Origin: Pseudolysobacter antarcticus
GTDB taxonomy: Bacteria > Pseudomonadota > Gammaproteobacteria > Xanthomonadales > Rhodanobacteraceae
DNA: 64,000 nt
Reading direction: 5' to 3'
Assembly (NCBI RefSeq): GCF_004168365.1
Contig: NZ_CP035704.1
Coordinates: 4,030,001-4,094,000 of the forward strand
Part shown: positions 36,063 through 47,559 of the stretch, in pieces
Position numbering within the stretch: position 1 is the first letter of the stretch
How the letters are laid out: every line of letters starts with the position of its first letter
Notes under the pieces: model-generated
Seen by the model: the letters and a program-made list of their open reading frames with translations, nothing else
Told to the model about the DNA's origin: nothing
Database searches by the model: none
Program-made: the position numbers and the translations under genes

Positions 36063-36709
36063 TTCACTCCCGGCTTCGCAGCAGCATCTGCAGCTTCATC
36101 TTCTTCGACATAACGGTAGGTTTTGACTGTGCCCTCCAGCACCAGATCGCCCGAACCTCCGGCTTTGCCACGCGTGGGCGTGGTGCTCGGCTTCAGGGCT
36201 ACATCGTGCATGGTCAAAATCACCACTCGCGGCAAAGTGGCGACACCGCTGATGAAATTGCCGAACTGATGATAGGTGCCGATCATGCGCAGCTTGATCG
36301 GTTTCTCTGCGTAAAACTCTTTCGGCGTCTCCGCACCAGGTTCGAACAATTCCGTTTCGATACCGGATGCCAGCGCAGTCTGCGAGATATCCTCCAGCAG
36401 CTTCGGCATTTCGGTTTTGCCAGGCAACTGACGCAACATCTGGCGCAAAATGGCCTCGATGTCTTTCAGCTGTTGCTCCAAAGCCTCAAGATTGACCACG
36501 CGGCTTTGTTTCTTGATGAAATCCTTGCGCAGCCCATCCTCCTGGATCACATAACGATCGAGCTCTTCTTGTTGGTTGCTGATTTTGAAATACCATCCCA
36601 AGAACAGAATCAGCACGAACAACAACACCGCAAAGAATGTCTTGATCGCTACCGGCCAAGCGCCAATATTATTTCGGTCCAGATTGCTCAGATCAGAAAA
36701 AAAGCTCAT
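36059..36709 (-). CDS. pilO: Type IV pilus alignment protein PilO
   Basis: A 216-residue bitopic inner-membrane protein that pairs with PilN. It has a short cytoplasmic N-terminus, one helix (FAVLLFVLILFLGWYF), a coiled-coil (residues about 50-95) and a ferredoxin-like periplasmic domain containing YAEKPIKLRMIGTYHQFGNF. The C-terminal 20 residues are rich in Ala, Asp and Glu. Start and stop overlap pilN and pilP as ATGA. Confidence 0.95.
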   Translation of the reverse strand: MSFFSDLSNLDRNNIGAWPVAIKTFFAVLLFVLILFLGWYFKISNQQEELDRYVIQEDGLRKDFIKKQSRVVNLEALEQQLKDIEAILRQMLRQLPGKTEMPKLLEDISQTALASGIETELFEPGAETPKEFYAEKPIKLRMIGTYHQFGNFISGVATLPRVVILTMHDVALKPSTTPTRGKAGGSGDLVLEGTVKTYRYVEEDEAADAAAKPGVK

Positions 36710-37430
36710 GACTTGCCTCCCGCGACAGGTGTGGCAGGTGTTGTCGGGGTTGCCGCCGCCGGTTTCGGAGTGGCAGATGCCGGCGGCGTGATGGGTGTTG
36801 TCGGCGGTGGAGCGGCTGGTGCTGCGGGCGGGTTTGCTGGCTTGGCCGGCGCAGCCCCACCCGTCGCATCTTGCTCCGTCTGTTCTGTTCCAGCCTTGCG
36901 CAATTTCACATCCAAGCCGAACAGGAAGCGATTTTTCTTGTCATCGCCTTTCGCCTCACTCTTTTTCAGATCCGCGTGCGACAACCACTGCGAAGCGTCG
37001 AGGCTCCTCATGTAATTGGCAACGCTGGCGTTGGACTGCGCATGCCCTTCCAATGTGAGAATGTCGCCGCTCTGTTTGAGCCCACTCAGTCGCGCACCAT
37101 CCGGTATGGTTTTTACGAGCTCGTCAAACAGATGCACCATTTGCGAACGGTTGGCCTGCAGCTGCTCGATAATTTGCTTGCGCGCGAGCAAACGGGCTTT
37201 TTCCTTGTCGAGCTTGTCGATCTTGACGATCTTGGCATCAAGCAGCTTGTTCTCGCCTTCGAGATAATGATTGCGGGCTTGCTGGTTATCGATGCGCGAA
37301 TCCATGAACAGCATCGCACCCAGAAAAACCAGCACTGCTGCCACAAGCGACGCGCCGAGCACCATGTAAAACTCGCGCTCGCGCTGTTTGCGTCGCGCTG
37401 CGCGCCACGGTAATAGATTGATTTTAGCCA

Positions 37431-37431
<1 letters not shown>
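36706..37431 (-). CDS. pilN: Type IV pilus alignment protein PilN, with long Pro/Ala tail
   Basis: A 241-residue inner-membrane protein. The N-terminal INLLPWRAARRKQRE is the motif that docks into the PilM groove. One transmembrane helix (MVLGASLVAAVLVFLGAMLF), a coiled-coil and a small periplasmic domain follow. The last 55 residues form an Ala/Pro/Thr-rich, probably disordered tail not found in short PilN proteins. It starts at ATG 37431, which shares a base with the pilM stop. Confidence 0.94.
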
Positions 37432-38513
<1,082 letters not shown>

Positions 38514-38737
38514 TTAGGAGCGAAACGTACACCATTACATTAAATCGGATGTGTGACTGAATGCAACGTTTTTTAAACGCCCCGGCAAATACATCGAATC
38601 CACAAGGACTTAACATCTCGTTTTGGAGCCATTAATCCGGCCAGCCGCACCGACCGTTCAGCAAGCTCGCGGCGTAGGCTTTATACTTTCCGCCCTAGCG
38701 ATCAGCAGTTGATCGCCCATGAGCAGCCCCACTCTCC

Positions 38738-41245
38738 ATGCGCTTGTTCCTAAGACTGATTCGATACGCGTTGATTCTCGCCGTCAGCGGAGTTCTGCTG
38801 GCCGTTATCGGCGTCACCGTGGCGTACTGGCTGATCGCGCCGGGCCTGCCTTCCGTGGAAGCGCTGCGCGATGTTCGCCTGCAGGTGCCACTCAGGGTGT
38901 ACTCGGCCGATGACAAGCTGATTGCGACGTTCGGCGAGACCCGACGCATTCCGGTCAAGATCGCCAACGTGCCCACGCTGGTCAAGGAGGCGTTCATCGC
39001 GGTCGAGGATGCGCGTTTCTACGAACACCCGGGTTATGACTGGCAAGGCATCGCGCGTGCGGGTTGGTTGATGCTGAGCACCGGCAAGTTCAAGGTCGCT
39101 GGCGGCAGCACGATCACGCAACAGGTGGCGCGCAATTTCTTTTTCAGCTCGGAAGTGAGCCTCACGCGCAAGATCTCGGAGATCTTTTTCGCCGTGCGCA
39201 TGGAACACGAACTCAGCAAGGACGAGATTCTCGAGCTGTATCTGAACAAGATTTTTCTCGGCAATCGCGCTTACGGTGTCGGTGCCGCCGCCGAGTTCTA
39301 CTACGGCAAGACCCTCGATCAGCTGAGCCTAGCCGAATGCGCCGTGCTCGCATCGATCCCGAAGTTTCCGTCCAGCGGCAATCCGCTGAATCGCCGCGAA
39401 CGCGTGCTGGAACGTCGCAATTACGTCCTGCAGCGTATGCTCGATAACAGCTTCATCAGCGCCGAACAGTTCAAGCAGGCCAGCACCGAAATCGATCAAT
39501 CCTACGCTCACGAGCCGCCAATCGAGGCCGAAGCACCTTACGTCGCCGAACTGGTGCGCCAGGAAGCAATCAAGCGCTTTGGCAACGATGCGCTAACCGA
39601 AGGCTACGTCATCCGCACCACCCTCGATTCGCACATGCAGGATGGCGCCAATCGTGCTGTGCATGACGGTCTCATCAGCTACGATTTACGCCACGGTTTT
39701 CGTGGTGCCGAAGCACACCTGGACATCCATCCCGGCATGCAGCCGGCGGAGCTGGACAAACTTCTGGCGCTGTATCACCCGATTGCCGGGCTGGTGCCTG
39801 GCGTAGTAACCGAAAGCGCAGAAAAATCCGCCACGGTTTACCTGGTCGACAGCCAGAGCGTACCGATCGATCTCGAAGCCATCGATTGGGCGCGCCCGTA
39901 TCAGGACGACAGCCATCGCGGCGCGGCGCCGAAAAAGGTCGATGCAGTACTCAAGCCCGGCGACGTGATTCGTCTCACGCGCAATGCCGATGGCAAGTGG
40001 AAACTAGCCCAATTGCCGCTCGCGCAAGCGGCGTTGCTGGCACTCAATCCTGCAAACGGCGCGATCAAGGCGATGGTTGGCGGCTTCAGTTTCGGTCGCA
40101 GCAAGTTCAATCGCGTGACCCAGAGCAATCGCAATCCGGGTTCAAGTTTCAAGCCGTTCCTGTATGCCGCGGCGTTCGATCATGGCTTTACTCCGGCCTC
40201 GATCATCAACGATGCGCCTTTGGTATTCGAAGATCCGTCCAAGCCAAACGGCCTGTGGACGCCGAAGAACGACGACGACAAATTTGAAGGTCCGATGCGC
40301 TTGCGCGAAGCGATGGTGCTGTCGAAAAACCTGGTCTCGATCCGCCTGCTCGATGCGATCGGTGTGCATTACGCGCGCGAGTACATCACGCGATTCGGCT
40401 TCACACCCGAGCAAATTCCCGAAAGCCTGTCGATGGCGCTCGGCACCGCATCGGTCTCGCCGCTAACCATGGCGCGCGGCTACGCGGTTTTCGCCAACGG
40501 CGGTTTTCTGATCGATCCGTATTTCGTCGACAGCATTTACGACCGCGACGGCAAGGAAGTTTTCCACGCGCATCCGGCGTTGGCATGCCGACGCTGTGCC
40601 GAGCGTGCGCAAGACAATGGTCGTGTGGTCAAGGTCGACCCTGCGGTCGTCGCCGCCAACGCCCTAGGCGTGATCGAACCGGCGACGGCGACAACGACCG
40701 CGGCGGCGCCAAGCGCCAATACGACCGCACCGAATCTCGCGCCGCGCGTACTCGATGCGCGCGTCGCCTACCTGATCGGCTCGCTCATGCACGATGTGGT
40801 TCGGCGCGGCACGGGGGCTGGCGCGATGGTGCTCAAGCGCAACGATCTGGCTGGCAAAACCGGTAGTACCAACGATCATCGCGATGCGTGGTTCAACGGC
40901 TATAACGCCGATCTCGTCACTGCGACGTGGGTCGGTTTCGACGACTTCACCTCGCTCGGTCGCGTCAACGGCGTCGGCGAATTCGGCGCGCAGGCCGCGC
41001 TGCCGATCTGGATCGATTTCATGCGCACGAGTCTGCAGGGCGTCAAAGAACAACCCTTCGAAATGCCGACAGGCATCGCCAGTGCGCGCATCGATCCGGA
41101 CACCGGCACGCTCGCCTCCGGCAACGATACGCACGCCATACTCGAGGTGTTCAAGTCCGAGGATATTGCGCATCTGGCGGCGAATGAAAATACGCCGACC
41201 GAAACTTCGAAACAGGACGAGAAAGCCGCCTACGACGTATTCTGA
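38738..41245 (+). CDS. mrcA: Penicillin-binding protein 1A
   Basis: An 835-residue bifunctional peptidoglycan synthase. After an N-terminal membrane anchor (IRYALILAVSGVLLAVIGVTVAYWLI) comes a glycosyltransferase domain (GT51) with AFIAVEDARFYEHPGYDW and the GGSTITQQVARNFF stretch. An OB-like insert is followed by the transpeptidase domain with RNPGSSFKPF (SxxK serine), SKN in VLSKNLVSIRLL, and KTGSTNDHRDAWF. The total length matches the class A enzyme. Divergent from pilM, a gene order common in gammaproteobacteria. Its stop overlaps the next start (TGATG). Confidence 0.95.
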   Translation: MRLFLRLIRYALILAVSGVLLAVIGVTVAYWLIAPGLPSVEALRDVRLQVPLRVYSADDKLIATFGETRRIPVKIANVPTLVKEAFIAVEDARFYEHPGYDWQGIARAGWLMLSTGKFKVAGGSTITQQVARNFFFSSEVSLTRKISEIFFAVRMEHELSKDEILELYLNKIFLGNRAYGVGAAAEFYYGKTLDQLSLAECAVLASIPKFPSSGNPLNRRERVLERRNYVLQRMLDNSFISAEQFKQASTEIDQSYAHEPPIEAEAPYVAELVRQEAIKRFGNDALTEGYVIRTTLDSHMQDGANRAVHDGLISYDLRHGFRGAEAHLDIHPGMQPAELDKLLALYHPIAGLVPGVVTESAEKSATVYLVDSQSVPIDLEAIDWARPYQDDSHRGAAPKKVDAVLKPGDVIRLTRNADGKWKLAQLPLAQAALLALNPANGAIKAMVGGFSFGRSKFNRVTQSNRNPGSSFKPFLYAAAFDHGFTPASIINDAPLVFEDPSKPNGLWTPKNDDDKFEGPMRLREAMVLSKNLVSIRLLDAIGVHYAREYITRFGFTPEQIPESLSMALGTASVSPLTMARGYAVFANGGFLIDPYFVDSIYDRDGKEVFHAHPALACRRCAERAQDNGRVVKVDPAVVAANALGVIEPATATTTAAAPSANTTAPNLAPRVLDARVAYLIGSLMHDVVRRGTGAGAMVLKRNDLAGKTGSTNDHRDAWFNGYNADLVTATWVGFDDFTSLGRVNGVGEFGAQAALPIWIDFMRTSLQGVKEQPFEMPTGIASARIDPDTGTLASGNDTHAILEVFKSEDIAHLAANENTPTETSKQDEKAAYDVF

Positions 41246-41886
41246 TGCGCCGCCACGCTCGCGAGCACGAACAAGATCACGGCACGTTGCGCACGCAGCA
41301 GCAACGTCGGCGCATCGCGGTCGAAGCGGCGCGGTTGATGAGCGAAGAAGGCATCCGCGATTTTCATCTGGCCAAGCGCAAAGCGGCGGCGCATCTCGGG
41401 ATTTTCGCCGAAACCTATTTGCCAAAGAACAGCGAAATTGATGCCGCGCTACGCGAGCATCAGCGCCTTTTCCAAGCGGATACACAGCCGCAGCTTTTGC
41501 AGCAACGCCGCGAAGTCGCGCTCGAAGCAATGCGGTTTTTCGCCGCGTTCGAGCCGCGCCTAGTCGGTGCAGTGCTGGATGGCAGCGCCGATGAGCATTC
41601 GGCAGTTTGTCTGCATTTGTTCAGCGACGATCCGCGCACGCTGCAAAATCTACTCGATGAAAATCATATTCCGTACGACGAGGAATCGCGCTTCCTGCGA
41701 CTGACTCGCGAAGACGCCGACGAATTCCCGGTGTATCTTTTTTCGGCGGACGAGATCGCTATCGACCTGACCCTGCTGCCACTCGACCTGCTGCGCCAAG
41801 CGCCGCTGAGCCGCATCGACGAAAAGCCGATGAAACGTGCTTCGCGCGGCGCGCTGGAACTTCTACTCGCCGAGAAAACCGACTGA
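41245..41886 (+). CDS. Conserved hypothetical protein coupled to PBP1A
   Basis: A 213-residue soluble protein without a confident family. The N-terminal 75 residues are very charged and helical (RQ/RE-rich). The middle part, LVGAVLDGSADEHSAVCLHLFSDDP, faintly resembles a nucleotidyltransferase fold (strand, GS-turn, then acidic strand), but the normal catalytic Asp pair is not there. Starts at ATG 41245 inside the PBP1A stop, so it is translationally coupled. Role unknown; a link to cell-wall synthesis is only suggested by position. Confidence 0.7.
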   Translation: MRRHAREHEQDHGTLRTQQQRRRIAVEAARLMSEEGIRDFHLAKRKAAAHLGIFAETYLPKNSEIDAALREHQRLFQADTQPQLLQQRREVALEAMRFFAAFEPRLVGAVLDGSADEHSAVCLHLFSDDPRTLQNLLDENHIPYDEESRFLRLTREDADEFPVYLFSADEIAIDLTLLPLDLLRQAPLSRIDEKPMKRASRGALELLLAEKTD

Positions 41887-41930
41887 ATTGGTTGCCGAAA
41901 AATCCGATTCGCCAAAAGTCGAATCTCCAT

Positions 41931-41962
41931 AAAAAAAAGCCCCGCACAAGTCGGGGCTTTTT
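41931..41962. terminator. Bidirectional intrinsic terminator
   Basis: GCCCCG (41939-41944) and CGGGGC (41952-41957), flanked by eight A residues on one side and five T residues on the other, lie between the convergent ends of the hypothetical gene and gltA. They can terminate in both directions. Confidence 0.88.
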
Positions 41963-41978
41963 AGTAACTCGCGAACGA

Positions 41979-43271
41979 TCAGCGCGTAATGATCGGCTTG
42001 TACTCGCGAGTCGGTGCGCCGGTATAAATCTGGCGCGGACGACCGATCTTGGCATCGGCGGATTCATGCTGTTCCAGCCAGTGCGCGACCCAGCCGGCAG
42101 TGCGCGCAATCGCGAACATCACGGTGAACATTTCGGTTGGAATGCCGAGCGCCTTGTAGATGATGCCGGAATAGAAATCGACGTTCGGGTACAACTTGCG
42201 CTCGATGAAATACTCGTCCTTCAACGCGACTTGCTCCAGCGCCAATGCCACGTCCAGCAGCGGATCGGAGACGCCGAGTTCTTTCAGCACCTCGTGTGTC
42301 ATTTCGCGAATGATGGTCGCACGCGGATCGAAATTCTTGTACACACGATGGCCGAAACCCATCAGGCGGAAACCAGAATTCTTGTCCTTGGCGCGATCCA
42401 CCGCTTTGGCAACATTCTTGACGTCGCCGATCTCGGCGAGCATTTTCAGCACGGCCTCATTGGCGCCGCCATGCGCCGGTCCCCACAACGCGGCGATGCC
42501 GCCCGCGACGCACGCATACGGATTCGCGCCGGTGGAACCGATCAAGCGCACGGTCGAGGTGCTCGCGTTCTGCTCATGATCGGCATGCAGGATGAACAAC
42601 AGATCCAGCGCCTTCGCCGCCACCGGATTGAGCTTGAGCGGCTCGCTCGGCACCTCGAACATCATCGTCAGGAAACGCGTCACGTATTCGAGATTATTGC
42701 GCGGATAGCGGATCGGCCAGCCGATCGAATAGCGATAACACGCCGCCGCAATCGTCGGCATCTTGGCCAGCAGGCGGATCGCTGAAAGGCGGCGCTGGGC
42801 CGGATCATTCATGTCCAGGCCGTCGTGATAAAACGCTGCGAGCGAACCAACCGACGCGCACAACATCGCCATCGGATGGGCGTCGTAATGAAAGCCGTTG
42901 AGGAAATTCTTCTGCGACTCGCGCATCATCGTGTGATGCGTCACCTCGTGGTCGAACGCGGTGAATTCCGCCTGCGTCGGCAGTTCGCCGTTCATGAGCA
43001 GATACGATACTTCGAGAAAACTCGACTGCTTCGCCAGCTGCTCGATCGGATAGCCGCGATACAACAGGATGCCTTGATCGCCATCGATGAACGTCACCGC
43101 ACTTTTGCACGCCGCGGTCGACATGAAACCCGGATCGTAAGTGAAGTAGCCGGTCTCCTTGTTCAACTTGCCGATGTCCAGCGCCGGATCGCCCAAGGTG
43201 CCGGTAACAACGGGCAAGGTGGTGCTTTTATTGGACGCAGAATCGGTCAGTACAACGCTCTTGTCAGACAC
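41979..43271 (-). CDS. gltA: Citrate synthase
   Basis: A 430-residue type II citrate synthase that joins acetyl-CoA and oxaloacetate, the entry step of the TCA cycle. [23 protein letters not shown] at the N-terminus, the catalytic His region [17 protein letters not shown], and [14 protein letters not shown] near residue 310 are all canonical. The start is GTG at 43271 with AGGAGG five bases upstream. rpmE2 lies upstream on the same strand, a neighbourhood I know from xanthomonads. Confidence 0.96.
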   Translation of the reverse strand: MSDKSVVLTDSASNKSTTLPVVTGTLGDPALDIGKLNKETGYFTYDPGFMSTAACKSAVTFIDGDQGILLYRGYPIEQLAKQSSFLEVSYLLMNGELPTQAEFTAFDHEVTHHTMMRESQKNFLNGFHYDAHPMAMLCASVGSLAAFYHDGLDMNDPAQRRLSAIRLLAKMPTIAAACYRYSIGWPIRYPRNNLEYVTRFLTMMFEVPSEPLKLNPVAAKALDLLFILHADHEQNASTSTVRLIGSTGANPYACVAGGIAALWGPAHGGANEAVLKMLAEIGDVKNVAKAVDRAKDKNSGFRLMGFGHRVYKNFDPRATIIREMTHEVLKELGVSDPLLDVALALEQVALKDEYFIERKLYPNVDFYSGIIYKALGIPTEMFTVMFAIARTAGWVAHWLEQHESADAKIGRPRQIYTGAPTREYKPIITR

Positions 43272-43633
43272 AGCAGCCTCCTGAGGCTTGGTTTCGGGCT
43301 ATCGTTGACCGGCGTACAGCGCCAGTCGCTTGCATAATCGAATGCAACGCAATGAAGTCGATGATTATGCGCGTCGACCCGCAATGCGGCAGTGCAGCGA
43401 ATTATCGCACAAGCGTTTGATTGCGGTATGTACACGCAACGTAAAGCGCACCCCGAACGCGCCAAACGGAAGGCACTTGACAGCGTTTTCCAATCGAGAA
43501 AACCCGGATGGCAGACACGCAAAAGCGCGACTGACGGTCAACGTCAATCGCGCTTTCGATCAATGCTCGACGCAAACTGCGAACTCACTCGTGGGCGGAA
43601 TCGCCACGGTGAATTCGCCGGCAGCAGAAACTC
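43272..43633. other. Intergenic region between rpmE2 and gltA
   Basis: These 362 bases hold the rpmE2 terminator-like hairpin at 43522-43556 and the leader of gltA. On the minus strand CATAAT around 43360 could be a -10 element for gltA, but no clear -35 box fits. Short open frames have no family support. Confidence 0.4.
43521..43556 (-). terminator. Terminator-like hairpin after rpmE2
   Basis: AAAGCGCGA-C-TGACG (43522-43536) pairs with CGTCA-A-TCGCGCTTT (43542-43556): 14 of 15 positions match around a 5-base loop. On the minus strand it ends in TTTT. It lies 78 bases after the rpmE2 stop. Confidence 0.65.
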
Positions 43634-43879
43634 TTACTTCTGCGCGTAGCGCTGGCGGAACTTGTCGACGCGACCGCCCACATCCATCACCTTGTGCTTG
43701 CCGGTGTAGAACGGGTGCGACTTGCTCGAAATTTCCACCTTGATCAGCGGATATTCCTTGCCATCTTCCCACTTGATCTTGTCCTTGCTGGTCATCGTCG
43801 ACCGGGTCAGGAACGCAAAGTTGGCAGAGGCATCCTGAAACACCACGTCGTGCGATTGGGGATGGATGTCTGCTTTCAT
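43634..43879 (-). CDS. rpmE2: 50S ribosomal protein L31 type B
   Basis: An 81-residue ribosomal protein. [20 protein letters not shown] and [19 protein letters not shown] identify the type B form, which lacks the zinc-binding cysteines of type A and is often used under zinc limitation. The open frame extends upstream, but homology starts at the ATG at 43879, with GCGGAG before it. Divergent from the mscK-like gene. No Zur box was recognised in the 163-base gap. Confidence 0.95.
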   Translation of the reverse strand: MKADIHPQSHDVVFQDASANFAFLTRSTMTSKDKIKWEDGKEYPLIKVEISSKSHPFYTGKHKVMDVGGRVDKFRQRYAQK

Positions 43880-44042
43880 ATTAGTGCTCCGCGTAGGGCT
43901 GCAAAAAAAGAGGCGCATAGTAGCTTTTGCGGCCCGCCCGCGCAAGTCATGGTCATCAGAATTACGCCCAGCGATTCAGCACGAGCTAGGCTTGGCGGCG
44001 CATAATCGGCAACTCAATATTAGCAGGCACCGCCAAAACCGC

Positions 44043-47000
44043 ATGCATTTGTATCGCAGAATCCTGTTTTTGCCGCTACTCGCCGCACTCGCCATCGCGG
44101 TACACGCAGCACCTCCCGCGCCGCCTGCTAGCAGCAATACCGCGCCGGCTTTGCCCGCATCCCAGGCCGATGCGATCAACGCGGCGATCACAGCATTGCC
44201 GCGCAAGCACGATCTCAGCGCAGCGCAACGCAAACAGGTCGAAGAACTGCTGCGCGATGCGCTGAACGACGATCAGCGCGCCGATGCCGAGCAGACAAAA
44301 CTGCAGTCCTTGCGCGACACACCCACGCCATCGGCCAACGCGCCACGCAACAGCGATGCAACCGCCGCCGGCGATGCCACGACCTCGCTCGCCGACTGGC
44401 GCGCCAAACTGCCAGCGCAAGCCACGATCGCGCAATTCAGTGATCTGCTCGAACAGGAACGCGGCGCATTGACCACAGCGCAAGACGCCATTCGCTCGCT
44501 AGACGAAGAAGTACAACAGCAAACCCAGCGCCCCGACGCGCTACGCGATGAACTCGCGCAAGCCCATGCGGAAGCCGATCAGGACGCCGCCACCACGCCG
44601 CGCCTGCCGAACGCGCCAGCCAGTCTGGCCGAAGCCGCGCGGCTCGCAGCGAAGGCCACTCAGCGTTACCAGCGGAGCCATCTCGCCGCACTGGAAATGG
44701 AACAGCGCACCTACGAGGCGCGCATGCGTACGCTGCAGAACCAGCGCAGCGATCGCCGCAGCGAGGTCGATGAACGCAGCCAGCGCGTCAGCATGCTCGA
44801 AGCCATCGTGCTGGATCGCGCCAGCTCGGCGGTGGCGGACATTCGCGTGCGGCTGCAACAAACCAGCGATCAATATGCCAACGGCCCGGCACCGCTGCAA
44901 CACGCGGCCAGCGCCAATCTCGCGCTCGGCGAAGAACTCGTCGCCGCGGTAAAACGCCTTGGCGAAGTACGCGATCTGAAAACGCGTTACAGCGGTCAAC
45001 GAAGTGAAACCGAACTGGCGGCCAAGAACACCGAGGATCGGCTCAAGGCTGGCGGTGTGAGCGAAGCGGTCGGCCTCATTCTGCTGTCTGAACGGCGCAA
45101 GCTGCAACCGCTGCCGGCGTTGCGCCGCGAACTGGCCGAGCTGCAGAGCGAACTCGCGCAAGCCAAGCTGCGGCTTGTGGACCTGCGCGAAGAACAGGAA
45201 GGCCTGCGCGGCTTGAAACCGCTACCGATACGCGCGCCCGTTGTCGGCCCGGATCCGCCAAGCGCCGGCCCGGCCGACAACCCCGATACGATGGGCGATG
45301 ACCTGTCGCAGTTGCTCGGTGCGCGCGCAGACTTATTGCCGCGTCTGATCGGTGCGCAATCGCGACTCGTGACCACACTCAGCGATACCGAACAACAACT
45401 CGTCGGCCTGGTCAGCAGCACCACCGCGTTGAACACGACACTCAACTCACGCCTGCTATGGACACCGAGCCACGCGCCGATCAACGCGACCTGGGACAAC
45501 CAGTTCCTGCAGACCGCACAGCAAGTATTCAGCACCAACCACCTGCAATCGTTGCGCGATATCTGGCACGACTTCAGCGCTGCGGGTGTCGGATTTGTCG
45601 CCGCGCTGATCGCACTGCTCGGCGCCGCGATATTTGCGCAATTACGCGTGCCGGCGTTGCTCGATCGCATCGCCACGCCGATGCGGCGCATCCGTACCGA
45701 TCGTTATCGCTGCACGTTGAATGCATTGGTTCTGACCCTGCTCGCCGCACTACCGTTGCCGCTGTTGTTGTGGCTGGTCGGGCGCGTATTGCAAGCGGCA
45801 CGTGGCGGCGAGCCGCTCGATAACGCGCTCGGTGTCGCGCTGATTTCGCTGGCGCTGCCGCTGTATACATTGGTGTTTTTGAGTTGGCTGATCCGCGAAA
45901 CAGGTCTCGCGCACTTGCATTTTCGCTGGCCGCGCGCGCGGCGCAACGCCTTGCGCGCGTTATTGCCTGGCCTCGCCGGCATCGTGCTCATCATCCAGTT
46001 CGTGCACACCGTTTTGAATCTGGTCAATACCGATAAAATTGATGCCACGTTCGGGCGTGCGATCTTCATCCTTGGCGCTTTCGGCATCGCCGCACTCACG
46101 TGGCGCGCGCTGCGTCCGGGTGCGGTGTGGTCGCAACGCGGCGCAGTACAAGCCGAACCGATCCGCCTGCGTCAGCTGACGCGCGGTGTACTCAGCGCAT
46201 TTTTCGTTGGCTGCGGCGTGCTCGCAATCGCCGGTTATTATTTCACTGCGTTCACGCTGGTCGAGCGCATGCTTCAATCGTTCGGCGCGGCACTCGCGGT
46301 GTCGGTATTGCATGGACTGGCGGTGCGCTGGCTCATGCTCGGCGAACGCCGTCTCGCCCTCAAACGCATGGAAGAACGCCTCGCCGAAGATCAGCGCAAC
46401 GCACAGGCGAACGCCGAGCCGGATGCGGCAAACGTCGAAGTGTTGCCGGATGTGGAAGAAACCGAAACGACGATCGCCAGTCTCGGCGAGCAAACCCGTC
46501 GTGTTGTGCGTGTACTGACGCTGCTGCTGCTGACGATGTTGCTGCTGCTGATCTGGTCGGATGTGGCGCCCGCGTTATCGTTTCTCGACACGGTCAGCAT
46601 CTGGAAAGCCACGCACCTGACCGAAGGCAAGGAAGTCGTCGATTTCAGCCTCACCCTGCGCGCCGTGTTGCTGTCGTTTGTCGTGCTGAGCCTGACCTGG
46701 GTCGCCACGCGCAACCTGCCCGGCCTGCTCGAAATCGGCGTGCTGCGCCGGCTGAATGTCGACGCGCCAACGCGCTACGCCATCACCAGTCTGGTGCGGT
46801 ATCTGATCGTGTTGTTCGGCGTAATTGTCGGCGTCGGTTTTCTCGGCGTGCAGTGGGCGAACCTGCAATGGCTCGCCGCCGGCCTGACCGTCGGTCTGGG
46901 TTTTGGCTTGCAGGAAATCTTCGCCAATTTTGTCTCCGGTCTGATCGTGTTATTCGAGCGCCCGTTCCGCATCGGCGACGTGATTACCGTGGCGAATGTC

Positions 47001-47495
47001 GAAGGCACGGTCGCAAAAATCCGCACGCGCGCCACCACCATCGTCGACTGGGACAATCGCGAAGTCGTCGTGCCGAACAAGACCTTCATCACCGATCGCC
47101 TAGTCAACTGGACCTTGTCGGATTCGATCACGCGCATCGTGATCAAGGTCGGCGTGGCTTACGGCAGCGATCCGGCCAAGGTGCAAAATCTGCTGTTGAG
47201 TCTCGCGACCGAACATACACTCGTGCTGAAAGATCCCGCGCCAAATTGCTGGATGACTGCGTTCGGCGATAGCACGCTGGATTTCGAACTGCGCGCGTTC
47301 GTCGCCGAGATCGCGCAACGCAATCGCGTGCGCACCGACTTGCAATTCCGCATCAAAGCCGCGTTCGATGCGGCCAAGATCGATATCGCCTTTCCGCAGA
47401 TGGATTTGTGGGTGCGCAACGCACCGCCGGGAACGGCCGGACTGGATGCCGTATCGTCGCTGGACACGCAGACCAAGCCGATCGGGCCGGCTTGA
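44043..47495 (+). CDS. MscK/KefA-type mechanosensitive channel
   Basis: An 1150-residue inner-membrane protein. A signal peptide (FLPLLAALAIAVHA) precedes a periplasmic coiled-coil region of about 480 residues. Around ten membrane helices follow from residue 510 on, and a C-terminal MscS channel domain starts near residue 920, with WLAAGLTVGLGFGLQEIFAN and FERPFRIGDVITV as the pore helix and beta-domain signatures. Channels of this kind open on membrane tension and release solutes after osmotic downshock. ATG at 44043 is chosen because the upstream open frame to 43866 runs over rpmE2 and lacks a signal peptide. Length and order match MscK. Confidence 0.9.
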   Translation: MHLYRRILFLPLLAALAIAVHAAPPAPPASSNTAPALPASQADAINAAITALPRKHDLSAAQRKQVEELLRDALNDDQRADAEQTKLQSLRDTPTPSANAPRNSDATAAGDATTSLADWRAKLPAQATIAQFSDLLEQERGALTTAQDAIRSLDEEVQQQTQRPDALRDELAQAHAEADQDAATTPRLPNAPASLAEAARLAAKATQRYQRSHLAALEMEQRTYEARMRTLQNQRSDRRSEVDERSQRVSMLEAIVLDRASSAVADIRVRLQQTSDQYANGPAPLQHAASANLALGEELVAAVKRLGEVRDLKTRYSGQRSETELAAKNTEDRLKAGGVSEAVGLILLSERRKLQPLPALRRELAELQSELAQAKLRLVDLREEQEGLRGLKPLPIRAPVVGPDPPSAGPADNPDTMGDDLSQLLGARADLLPRLIGAQSRLVTTLSDTEQQLVGLVSSTTALNTTLNSRLLWTPSHAPINATWDNQFLQTAQQVFSTNHLQSLRDIWHDFSAAGVGFVAALIALLGAAIFAQLRVPALLDRIATPMRRIRTDRYRCTLNALVLTLLAALPLPLLLWLVGRVLQAARGGEPLDNALGVALISLALPLYTLVFLSWLIRETGLAHLHFRWPRARRNALRALLPGLAGIVLIIQFVHTVLNLVNTDKIDATFGRAIFILGAFGIAALTWRALRPGAVWSQRGAVQAEPIRLRQLTRGVLSAFFVGCGVLAIAGYYFTAFTLVERMLQSFGAALAVSVLHGLAVRWLMLGERRLALKRMEERLAEDQRNAQANAEPDAANVEVLPDVEETETTIASLGEQTRRVVRVLTLLLLTMLLLLIWSDVAPALSFLDTVSIWKATHLTEGKEVVDFSLTLRAVLLSFVVLSLTWVATRNLPGLLEIGVLRRLNVDAPTRYAITSLVRYLIVLFGVIVGVGFLGVQWANLQWLAAGLTVGLGFGLQEIFANFVSGLIVLFERPFRIGDVITVANVEGTVAKIRTRATTIVDWDNREVVVPNKTFITDRLVNWTLSDSITRIVIKVGVAYGSDPAKVQNLLLSLATEHTLVLKDPAPNCWMTAFGDSTLDFELRAFVAEIAQRNRVRTDLQFRIKAAFDAAKIDIAFPQMDLWVRNAPPGTAGLDAVSSLDTQTKPIGPA

Positions 47496-47559
47496 TTTTC
47501 AATCTGAGCATTGCGCAGTCTCGTGCTAATGTTCGTGCCACACGCCGACGGAGCTCGAC

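Noticed and set aside
46100-47272. Open frame (390 codons) in another frame within the MscK-type gene
   Set aside because: Very Arg-rich, while the overlapping frame has the conserved MscS domain.
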